From NCBI RefSeq assembly GCF_002973525.1, contig NZ_PVEN01000001.1, positions 558,001-622,000 of the forward strand: a DNA stretch of 64,000 nt, written 5' to 3'. The position numbers and the translations under genes were made by a program. Shown piece by piece: positions 57,758-64,000 of the stretch (its first letter is position 1; the number at the start of each line of letters is the position of its first letter). A model generated the notes under the pieces. That model searched no databases and had not been told where the DNA came from. It saw nothing but the letters and a program-made list of their open reading frames with translations. Source of the DNA: Paraburkholderia sp. BL21I4N1 (GTDB lineage: Bacteria; Pseudomonadota; Gammaproteobacteria; Burkholderiales; Burkholderiaceae).

Positions 57758-58672
57758 TTAACCGAGGCTTCTGGCGTACTTACGTTCCAGAACCCGGTAG
57801 TACGTGAGCATCACGATCAGATTCGCGACCAGCAGCAGGAGCGCGATGGTCGCGCCGAGCGGCCAGTTCAGCGAACCGAGGAATTCGTCATAGACGGCGG
57901 TGGCGGCCACTTTCAGGCGGCGTCCGCCGAGCAGACCCGGAATCGCAAAGGCGCTCGCCGACAAACCGAACACCATCAGGCTGCCGGACAGGATGCCCGG
58001 CGTGAGTTGCGGCAACACGATCCGGCGCAGCGTGGTGGCGGGCGATGCCATCAGCGACAGCGCGGCGTTTTCCGTCTGCGGGTCGATTTTTTGCAGCGCG
58101 GTCCAAACGGGAATCACCATGAACGGCAGCATCACGTGAACGAGCGCAATCACGATCGCAAAGGTCGTGTATTCGAGCTTGTAGGGTCCGAGACCGATCA
58201 GACCGAAGGCCTGATTCACGAGTCCGTTGCTATTGAGCAGCATGCTCCAGCCGAACGCGCGCACCACCACCGACACCAGCAGCGGCGCGAGAATCACCAG
58301 CAGGAACAGCGAGCGGTACGGGTCGCGCATGCGTGACAGCACGTACGCTTCCGGCGTACCGATCACGACGCACAGCAGCGTGACCAGAAACGCAATACCG
58401 AAGGTGCGCAGAAAGATCGTGTGGAAATACGAGGAGCCCAGCACTTCCGCGTAATTGCCGAACTGGAACGCGGCGATCGGCCCGCTTGCCGGATCGAAGC
58501 GGTAAAAGGTCAGCACCAGCGTCATCAAGAGCGGCACCAGCACTAGCGCCGCGAACAGCAGAAAGGCCGGCGCGCACATCAGCCACAGCGGCAGGAAGGC
58601 ATGCCACGGCGCACGCCGCGCGTCGCGGGCGTTCGCGTTGCGCTTGTCGGCGGCGGGGAGCGTACTAGCCAT
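57758..58672 (-). CDS. ABC transporter permease (PotB-like)
   Basis: A 304-residue permease with six or more hydrophobic segments; a basic, Ala-rich cytosolic N-terminus (ADKRNANARDARRAP) precedes the first helix. The EAA loop is TENAALSLMASPATTLRRIV. Its start overlaps the ATPase stop by 8 bp. Together with the PotC-like permease it forms the heterodimeric channel of the importer. Confidence 0.92.
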   Translation of the reverse strand: MASTLPAADKRNANARDARRAPWHAFLPLWLMCAPAFLLFAALVLVPLLMTLVLTFYRFDPASGPIAAFQFGNYAEVLGSSYFHTIFLRTFGIAFLVTLLCVVIGTPEAYVLSRMRDPYRSLFLLVILAPLLVSVVVRAFGWSMLLNSNGLVNQAFGLIGLGPYKLEYTTFAIVIALVHVMLPFMVIPVWTALQKIDPQTENAALSLMASPATTLRRIVLPQLTPGILSGSLMVFGLSASAFAIPGLLGGRRLKVAATAVYDEFLGSLNWPLGATIALLLLVANLIVMLTYYRVLERKYARSLG

Positions 58673-59756
58673 GTTGGACGTCCCGTTGAATGAAGCGGAT
58701 CGCTTCGCTGTTCCAGTCCACGCCGACCGCCGCGCCTTCCGGCAGCGGCTCGGTGCCTTCGTTCTGGCAGCACACCAGCACTTCGCCGAGACGGCTGTCG
58801 AGCCGGTACAGCCATTGGCTGCCGAGGAAGAAGCGGCTCGTCACGGTGGCCGGCACGCGTCCGGCGCTCGGGGCGCACAGACGCAGCTTTTCCGGACGAA
58901 TGCACAAGGTGACTGCGTCGCCCACGCCGACCGCGCGCTCGCGCGCCGGCAATTGCGCGGTGCGGCCGGTTTCCTCGATGTCATGGCCGAGGTCGATGCA
59001 GATCGCCTCGCCGTCGCACGACGTCACGGTGCCCGGCAGCATGTTGGCCTTGCCGATGAACTGCGAGACAAAGCGGTTTTCCGGGCGCTCGTATGCTTCA
59101 TACGGCGTGTCGATCTGCGTGATGCGGCCGGCTTCCATCACCACCACGCGATCGCTGATCGACAGCGCTTCCGACTGGTCGTGCGTCACCATGATCGTGG
59201 TTGTGCCGATCTTGCGTTGAATGCCGCGCAGCTCGAACTGCATGTCTTCACGCAGCTTGGCGTCGAGATTCGACATTGGTTCGTCGAGCAGCAGCACCGG
59301 CGGCGCGATCACGATCGCGCGAGCAATCGCAACGCGTTGCCGCTGGCCGCCGGACAGTTCGCGCGGAAAGCGATGCGCGAGCGTGTCGAGGCGCACCAGC
59401 GCTAGCGCCTCGCACACGCGCTCCTTGCGCTCGGCCTTGTCGACGTTGCGCATTTCCAGCCCGAAGCCGACGTTCTCCGCCACGCTCATGTGCGGAAACA
59501 GTGCGTAGCTTTGAAACACGATGCCGAGGCCGCGCTTGTTCGGCTTCATCTGCGTGATGTCGCGGCCGTCGAGCGTGATACGCCCGCGCGTGGTTTCGAC
59601 GAAACCCGCGATCATCTGCAAGGTGGTGGTCTTGCCGCAGCCGGACGGCCCGAGCAACGAAACGAACTCGCCTTTTTCCACGGAGAGGTTCACGTCGGCG
59701 ACAGCGTGCAGATCGCCGAATGATTTCGTTACGTCCGTGAGTGTGAGGAACGACAT
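58665..59756 (-). CDS. ABC transporter ATPase (PotA-like)
   Basis: A 363-residue ATPase: Walker A GPSGCGKTTT, Q-loop VFQSYALFPHMSV, signature LSGGQRQRVAIA, Walker B VLLLDEPMSNLDA, switch VTHDQSEAL and a C-terminal TOBE-type domain (from ~280) that may sense substrate. ATG 59756 has AAAGGCGAG before it and is favoured over an upstream frame start at 59783. First gene of the operon, facing the divergent IclR gene across a palindrome-rich region. Confidence 0.93.
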   Translation of the reverse strand: MSFLTLTDVTKSFGDLHAVADVNLSVEKGEFVSLLGPSGCGKTTTLQMIAGFVETTRGRITLDGRDITQMKPNKRGLGIVFQSYALFPHMSVAENVGFGLEMRNVDKAERKERVCEALALVRLDTLAHRFPRELSGGQRQRVAIARAIVIAPPVLLLDEPMSNLDAKLREDMQFELRGIQRKIGTTTIMVTHDQSEALSISDRVVVMEAGRITQIDTPYEAYERPENRFVSQFIGKANMLPGTVTSCDGEAICIDLGHDIEETGRTAQLPARERAVGVGDAVTLCIRPEKLRLCAPSAGRVPATVTSRFFLGSQWLYRLDSRLGEVLVCCQNEGTEPLPEGAAVGVDWNSEAIRFIQRDVQHG

Positions 59757-59850
59757 GATTCTCGCCTTTGGATGAGTCGACACCGATTCGAGCGGGGATG
59801 GCCCGATGGAATCGACTCTAGCCAGCCAAATTACGAGGCGTCAATTTCAA

Positions 59851-59897
59851 ATTCCGATCAACGGTATTAAATTTAAAAAAATTCTGCTGATCGGAAT
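59851..59897. promoter_or_regulatory. Exact ATTCCGATCA/TGATCGGAAT inverted repeat in IclR divergent region
   Basis: Two exact 10-bp half-sites, ATTCCGATCA (59851-59860) and TGATCGGAAT (59888-59897), flank a 27-bp AT-rich spacer, 37 bp centre to centre. The arrangement suits cooperative binding of two IclR dimers or looping, between the divergent ABC/dehydrogenase operon and the iclR gene. Confidence 0.65.
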
Positions 59898-59915
59898 ATG
59901 TTTGAAGAATTGCCA

Positions 59916-59926
59916 GGAATAATTCC
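59916..59926. promoter_or_regulatory. Perfect GGAATAATTCC palindrome
   Basis: An 11-bp odd-centred perfect palindrome that shares the GGAAT/ATTCC half-site with the neighbouring inverted repeats at 59851 and 59979. Possibly an IclR half-operator. Confidence 0.5.
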
Positions 59927-59978
59927 GCTGCATGGCGTACGGAAAATCCCTATGAATCAGTGTTAATGGCACGGTAAG

Positions 59979-60001
59979 GCGGAATCGGCCCACTATTCCG
60001 C
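59979..60001. promoter_or_regulatory. GCGGAAT/ATTCCGC inverted repeat before iclR
   Basis: Exact 7-bp arms with a 9-bp spacer, 42 bp upstream of the IclR ATG. Third element with the GGAAT/ATTCC half-site; together they form a candidate autoregulatory and operon-controlling region. Confidence 0.55.
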
Positions 60002-60043
60002 TTGCGGATAAAACACTTTATAGTGTTCCGGTCAATGAAATAA

Positions 60044-60943
60044 ATGAGAGCAACCTGGATGAAAGCTGCCGCCCAACGAGATACTGACCACGCCCCGGCC
60101 GAAAACGGCAGCACGCCAGGCCCCGGCATGCTGGAACGCGCGTTCGCGGTGATTCGCGCGTTGTCCGAAGCGCAAGCCGACGGCGGCCGCGTTACGCGAC
60201 TGGCGAAAGCCGTCGGGCTGACGCAGGGCACCGTACACCGTATCCTGCACGCGCTGATCGCGGAGGGCATCGTCGAGCAGGACGACAACTCCAAGCTGTA
60301 CCGGCTGAGCGTCGATTTCTTCGCGCTGGCCGCGCAGGCGGGCAACCCGAGTGGCATGCGTACGCTGTGCCGCCCGGCGTTGCTGCGGCTGTGCGCGAGT
60401 CTCGGCGACACGATTTTTCTGCTGGTCAAAAGCAGTTTCGACGCGGTGTGTCTCGACATTTGCGAAGGGCCGTTTCCGATCCGTTCGTTCACCGGCGACA
60501 TTGGCGGTCGCGTCGCGTTAGGGGTCGGTCAGGGCAGCCTGGCCATTCTCGCGTTTCTGCCCGAGGCGGAACGTGAGGAGATCATTCGTTTCAACGTGCC
60601 GCGAATTCGCGGCTACGGCGTGCTGGACGAAGTGTATTTGCGCACCGAAATCGAACGCGTGCGGCGACTGGGCTACGCGGCGAACAACACCGGTGTGCTC
60701 GACGGCATGGCGGGCGTGGCGGTGCCGGTGCTGGACCGCACCGGCCTCGCGGTGGCGGCATTGAGCGTGGGCACGCTGGCGTCGCGTCTGGGCGACGACC
60801 GCCTGCCGATGGTGGTCGAATTGCTGAGGCGGCAGGCCGATGCGATCGGCCCGCAAACCAATCCGTTCGACGTGGCATTGCGCCGGCCGATGCACGGTTT
60901 GTCGCGAGCCATGACCACCGAGCGGATCACTGGGGACGCTTAA
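60044..60943 (+). CDS. IclR-family regulator of the ABC/dehydrogenase operon
   Basis: A 299-residue IclR-type regulator. After a 30-residue polar tail come the winged helix (PGMLERAFAVIRALSEAQAD, LAKAVGLTQGTVHRILHALI) and the ligand domain (VALGVGQGSLAILAFLP, GMAGVAVPVLDRTGLAVAAL). ATG 60044 is the annotated start, ATG 60059 is possible. Divergent from the ABC/HcnABC-like operon; three elements with GGAAT/ATTCC half-sites lie between. A hairpin terminator follows. Confidence 0.92.
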   Translation: MRATWMKAAAQRDTDHAPAENGSTPGPGMLERAFAVIRALSEAQADGGRVTRLAKAVGLTQGTVHRILHALIAEGIVEQDDNSKLYRLSVDFFALAAQAGNPSGMRTLCRPALLRLCASLGDTIFLLVKSSFDAVCLDICEGPFPIRSFTGDIGGRVALGVGQGSLAILAFLPEAEREEIIRFNVPRIRGYGVLDEVYLRTEIERVRRLGYAANNTGVLDGMAGVAVPVLDRTGLAVAALSVGTLASRLGDDRLPMVVELLRRQADAIGPQTNPFDVALRRPMHGLSRAMTTERITGDA

Positions 60944-60946
60944 GAA

Positions 60947-60988
60947 AAAAGGCGTCACGTCGCCCCATCGCGAGCCGTGACGCCTTTT
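60947..60988. terminator. Bidirectional terminator between iclR and OprD-type gene
   Basis: Arms AAAAGGCGTCACG (60947-60959) and CGTGACGCCTTTT (60976-60988) form a perfect stem with a 16-base loop, with A-rich and T-rich flanks on both sides, so it can end both convergent genes. Confidence 0.92.
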
Positions 60989-61020
60989 CAAACATCAGGC
61001 ATCGAGCAGAAACGTGCTGC

Positions 61021-62610
61021 CTAGAACACCTTCACCGGCACGTTCACCACCAGACGGTATTCCATGTTGTTGCCGTCCGAGTAGTGAGCCTGAGCGTTGT
61101 GCCACATCGCGATGAACGTGATCTTCGTATCCTTGAAGCGGCCGCTTTGCAGCGTATAGCTAGGAACGAAGCCGAACTCGTGATGATGGCCATGCACCGG
61201 CTCGCCGTTCTTCCAGTACAGATTGTGCAGCGACGCCGAAGGCGAAGCGTTTTCCGCCGCGCCCGCCGACGCATCCGCATTCCAGCCGTATTGCCCCCAG
61301 AACATCGCCTTCAGGCCCGGCACGCCCGCGTACTTGCCGTCGAACGTGTAACGCAATTGCAGCGATTGCTCGTGCGGCGCGTTGTAGTCCACGTCCATCG
61401 AGTTGGTCAGGTAGATGCCGTTGGTTTCGTTCACATAGTCGAAGAACTGGTCGCCGAGCACCTGCTGGTAGCCGAGCAGCAGCGCGTGAGGGCCGTGCTG
61501 CGCGGAGACCGACACGCTGTACGCATTGCTGTTGATATGCCCTTGCTTCGACGCGCCGGTGTCGTGCGTCGAATAGATGTTGGCGAGACCGCTCCACTTG
61601 ATCGTGGTCGGATCGCCGAACGACTGCGCCACCGAACCGTAGTACTGACGCCAGACGTCGTCGGCCTGATCGACGTACAGCGCCATTTCGCCGTTCTTCG
61701 CGTAGTGCCACGTGCCGCCCACGTAAGTCAGCCGATCGATGCGCGTGCCGCCATACGAGGTGGTCAGGTTGCTCAGGTTCGTGTGGCCGCGGGCGTCGAC
61801 CTTGGTGAAGCTACCGGCTTCGAGCGTGGTGTGCACGAGGTCGTTGCTGACCATCGAGACACCCAGGAAGGTCGGCGGCAGTGCGCGGTTGTCGTGCGGT
61901 TCGAGAAACGGGTTCGTGACGATCTGCAAACCGTACTTCACGACCGTTTCCGAAATGCGGCCCTTGATGTCATACATACCGGGATAGGCCCACGCGAGCT
62001 GCTGTGAACCGCCGCCGTCCTTGCCGACGTGCACCATGTTGCCGGCGCCGTTGCCGCCGTCGAGCTTCAACGCGGCGAACAGCGACGCGTCCACGCCGAA
62101 GCCGACCAGACCCTGCGTAAAGCCGGATTCATAGTTGGCTTGCGCGCCCTGGATCCACGCGTGACGGTAGATCGCGTTGGGCGCCTGGAAGTAGTCGGAG
62201 TAATTGCGGAACTGCAGGTTGAGATGGCTATCGGCGATAAAGCCTTTACTGGCTGCCTGACTCGACGGCGGGCTGGGCGGCTCGACCGTTTGGCTGGCTT
62301 CGGCATTGACGATTGCGTTGGTCGTGTCGGGTTGATCGTTACGCACCTGACCGCCCTGATCCGCACGGCGTTTGCCGGAGGATCTGGCGGACTGCGGGGA
62401 GGAGTCCGGCGCATGCGAGGTTGAGGGCGTAGGCGAGGGCGACGCTTGCGCGAGCGTCTGGGTTCGCGACGTTTCGGAGGTGGGCTCCGTCACGCCGTCG
62501 TCGGCATAAGCACTGGCGGCGAGAGTCAGTGCGGGCAGCGTGAATGCGCAATAAAAAAAGGTGGCGGCTCCGGTTTTTTTTGTCCGGATTTTTGTTCGGC
62601 TATCTTTCAT
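61021..62610 (-). CDS. OprD-family outer-membrane porin with extended N-terminal linker
   Basis: A 529-residue precursor of an 18-strand OprD/OccD-type channel for specific small solutes. A signal peptide (ending SAYADDG) is followed, unusually, by about 85 residues rich in Ser, Pro, Thr and Gln, and only then by the OprD mature start GFIADSHLNLQFRNYSDYF. The barrel continues with HAWIQGAQANYESGFTQG, GFGVDASLFAALKL, FTKVDARGHTNLS and ends LVVNVPVKVF with terminal Phe. It faces the oligopeptide ABC genes 200 bp upstream on the same strand and might help peptide uptake. Substrate unknown. Confidence 0.9.
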   Translation of the reverse strand: MKDSRTKIRTKKTGAATFFYCAFTLPALTLAASAYADDGVTEPTSETSRTQTLAQASPSPTPSTSHAPDSSPQSARSSGKRRADQGGQVRNDQPDTTNAIVNAEASQTVEPPSPPSSQAASKGFIADSHLNLQFRNYSDYFQAPNAIYRHAWIQGAQANYESGFTQGLVGFGVDASLFAALKLDGGNGAGNMVHVGKDGGGSQQLAWAYPGMYDIKGRISETVVKYGLQIVTNPFLEPHDNRALPPTFLGVSMVSNDLVHTTLEAGSFTKVDARGHTNLSNLTTSYGGTRIDRLTYVGGTWHYAKNGEMALYVDQADDVWRQYYGSVAQSFGDPTTIKWSGLANIYSTHDTGASKQGHINSNAYSVSVSAQHGPHALLLGYQQVLGDQFFDYVNETNGIYLTNSMDVDYNAPHEQSLQLRYTFDGKYAGVPGLKAMFWGQYGWNADASAGAAENASPSASLHNLYWKNGEPVHGHHHEFGFVPSYTLQSGRFKDTKITFIAMWHNAQAHYSDGNNMEYRLVVNVPVKVF

Positions 62611-62810
62611 TGAGTACGTCTCTGATTATTGTGGTGCTACTTTGGCTGGCGGTTAGCCAGTCCACGCTTATCGCTCGCCCCGCTGATGGCAGGGCGAACG
62701 AATCCAGCGGCGCGACGGCCCGTCGCGCCGGGAATACGGTTTTATCGGTAGAAGCGGGGTGCTATTGCGCTGCGTGAGACGCTGCCTGAGCGCAAGGACT
62801 TCAAGGACGC

Positions 62811-63836
62811 TTACTTCGAGGCGTCCCCCACGCGAATACAGGCGACGCGCGTTGCGCTCGCGCCATGCGTGACGGCCTGCGGAATCTCCGAGGCGCAGGC
62901 TTCGATTGCTTCCGGACAGCGCGTGCGGAACGCGCAACCGGAAGGCGGGCTGAGCGGCGAGGCGATCTCGCCGCGCAACAGCAGATGACGCCGCGCGCGT
63001 TCCACGGCAGGGTCGGGCACCGGCACCGCGGACAGCAACGCGCGCGTGTACGGATGACGCGGCGCGCTGTAGACGTCGCGCTTATCGCCGAACTCCATCA
63101 CACGGCCGAGATACATCACCAGTACGCGGTGACTGATCGCCTTGACGACCGCGAGATCGTGCGCGACGAACAGCAGCGACAGCGACAACTCCCTTTGCAG
63201 GTCACGCAGCAGATTAACGATCTGTGCCTGGATCGACACGTCGAGCGCGGACACCGGCTCGTCGCAGATCACCAGTTGCGGCTCGCCGATCAGCGCCCGC
63301 GCAATGCCGACGCGCTGACACTGGCCGCCGGAAAACTCATGCGGATAACGGCGCAGATGCTGCGCATTGAGGCCGACGCGTTCGAGCATGGTCAACACGC
63401 GCCGCTGCACGTCGGCGCGGGCTACGTTCTGGCCGTGCGTGAGCAGCGGTTCCGCGACGATCTGTTCGATCGTCATGCGCGGATCGAGCGACGCGAGCGG
63501 GTCCTGGAAAATCATCTGCACGTCCTGGCGCAAGCGCGAGGTATCGCGGCGCGCGTTCGACTGCACGGTTTCTTCGCCGAGCCAGCGCACGCTGCCGCTC
63601 GCCACCGGCGCGAGACCGATGATCGCGCGGGCGAGGGTGGACTTGCCGCAACCCGACTCGCCGACGAGGCCCACGGTTTCGCCGCGCCGCACGCTGAACG
63701 AGACGCCGTCTACCGCGCGCAGCGTTGCTTTGCCGGACCACGGATAGCCGCCGCGCGGCACGCCGAATTGCACCTTGAGATTGTCCACGGACAGCAGCGT
63801 CGCCGCGTCCTGGTTTGCGATAGGCGTGGCGTTCAT
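62811..63836 (-). CDS. Dipeptide/oligopeptide ABC transporter ATPase (DppF/OppF-like)
   Basis: A 341-residue ATPase of the peptide/nickel group. Walker A GESGCGKSTLARAI, signature SGGQCQRVGIARAL, Walker B LVICDEPVSALDVS, switch FVAHDLAVVKAI, and the C-terminal oligo_HPY tail PPSGCAFRTRCPEAIEACAS. The signature has Cys where most family members have Arg or Lys (SGGQxQR). ATG 63836 is used because it overlaps the stop of the upstream DppD-like gene (ATGA) and GGAGG stands before it; a longer start at 63878 would run deep into that gene. Confidence 0.93.
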   Translation of the reverse strand: MNATPIANQDAATLLSVDNLKVQFGVPRGGYPWSGKATLRAVDGVSFSVRRGETVGLVGESGCGKSTLARAIIGLAPVASGSVRWLGEETVQSNARRDTSRLRQDVQMIFQDPLASLDPRMTIEQIVAEPLLTHGQNVARADVQRRVLTMLERVGLNAQHLRRYPHEFSGGQCQRVGIARALIGEPQLVICDEPVSALDVSIQAQIVNLLRDLQRELSLSLLFVAHDLAVVKAISHRVLVMYLGRVMEFGDKRDVYSAPRHPYTRALLSAVPVPDPAVERARRHLLLRGEIASPLSPPSGCAFRTRCPEAIEACASEIPQAVTHGASATRVACIRVGDASK

Positions 63837-64000
63837 ACGTGTTGTGCCTCCAGGATTTCGCCGACCGGTTTGAAGCATGCGCGCAGCGCGTCCGGATAGC
63901 CCTCCACGGCCGCGAGCGGCGGGCGTGCTTCGAGGCAGTGCTCGGTGCAGTACGCGCAGCGCGGCGCGAATGCGCAGCCCTGGCCGACTTCACCGGGCAG
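63833..64000 (-). CDS. Partial DppD/OppD-like ABC transporter ATPase (C-terminal end)
   Basis: Only the last 55 codons lie in the window, the rest continues beyond position 64000. The visible part is the oligo_HPY C-terminal tail with its Cys motif (GCAFAPRCAYCTEHC, RACFKPVGEI), which identifies the DppD-type partner of the next ATPase. Stop TGA overlaps the DppF-like start by 4 bp. Confidence 0.85.
   Translation of the reverse strand: MPGEVGQGCAFAPRCAYCTEHCLEARPPLAAVEGYPDALRACFKPVGEILEAQHV

Noticed and set aside
1..64000. tRNA, rRNA, riboswitch, insertion-sequence or prophage features
   Set aside because: None was recognised on reading both strands; a dedicated covariance-model search would be needed to exclude short RNAs.

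Overview
The window is GC-rich chromosomal DNA from a betaproteobacterium, most likely Burkholderia sensu lato (Paraburkholderia-like). The evidence is the OmpC-type 'Burkholderia' porin, lipoproteins of families I know mainly from this group (DUF2957, DUF2844/DUF3443, DUF4410), a phasin, many LysR/IclR/MarR regulators, and dense gene packing with 4-base start/stop overlaps. I see no rRNA, tRNA, CRISPR, insertion sequence or phage gene. The organism call is inference from gene content.

Layout. 0-8 kb: iron-chelate uptake (FecCD permease and ATPase, an unrelated porin, a Fur-box-preceded run of two small membrane proteins and a PepSY protein, and a convergent TonB-dependent siderophore receptor with its own double Fur-like region). 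8-11.4 kb: LysR, MHS-type transporter and class II aldolase on the minus strand. 11.4-13.4 kb: an orphan receiver protein and a divergent ArsR/Old-Yellow-Enzyme pair. 13.5-21.5 kb: FAD oxidoreductase, MerR, ECF sigma and DUF2878, which resemble parts of the light/singlet-oxygen clusters of other proteobacteria, here separated by a large MalT-like LuxR regulator and a proline dehydrogenase. 21.6-26.9 kb: RibD-like reductase, DUF4410 lipoprotein, a gene-poor kilobase with very short ORFs and a 25-bp palindrome, a phasin, and the DUF2844/DUF3443 pair. 26.9-35.5 kb: a zinc metallopeptidase divergent from transglutaminase-DUF2126, ATP-grasp/alpha-E and a second transglutaminase. 35.6-39.7 kb: IclR, a polar amino-acid (probably histidine) ABC importer and formimidoylglutamase. 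39.8-41.4 kb: DUF2957 lipoprotein. 42-47.2 kb: two MarR regulators and an EmrA/EmrB/outer-membrane-factor tripartite pump; three copies of one 12-bp operator-like sequence precede both marR genes and emrA. 47.3-52.8 kb: thiolase, pyrimidine nucleoside salvage (NupC, cytidine deaminase, nucleoside hydrolase), ketopantoate-reductase-like protein, small membrane protein. 52.9-60.9 kb: a seven-gene minus-strand operon joining a spermidine/putrescine-type ABC importer to a three-subunit HcnABC/opine-oxidase-like dehydrogenase, divergent from an IclR regulator. 61-64 kb: OprD-type porin and the end of a dipeptide/oligopeptide ABC transporter.

Most interesting. (1) The DUF3443 lipoprotein carries, in order and at pepsin-like spacing, a DTGS motif, a flap-like Tyr, a GILGIG motif and a DSGST motif, so it looks like a two-lobed, membrane-anchored bacterial aspartic protease next to a secreted partner of unknown role (DUF2844). 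(2) The transglutaminase/DUF2126/ATP-grasp/alpha-E/zinc-peptidase locus is a predicted peptide-ligating and cleaving system whose product I do not know. (3) The thrice-repeated operator links a tandem MarR pair to the efflux pump, and the first marR promoter predicts a leaderless transcript. (4) Several strong, unexplained palindromes sit in regulatory positions (PRODH leader, IclR divergent region, ArsR divergent region, 23.37 kb).
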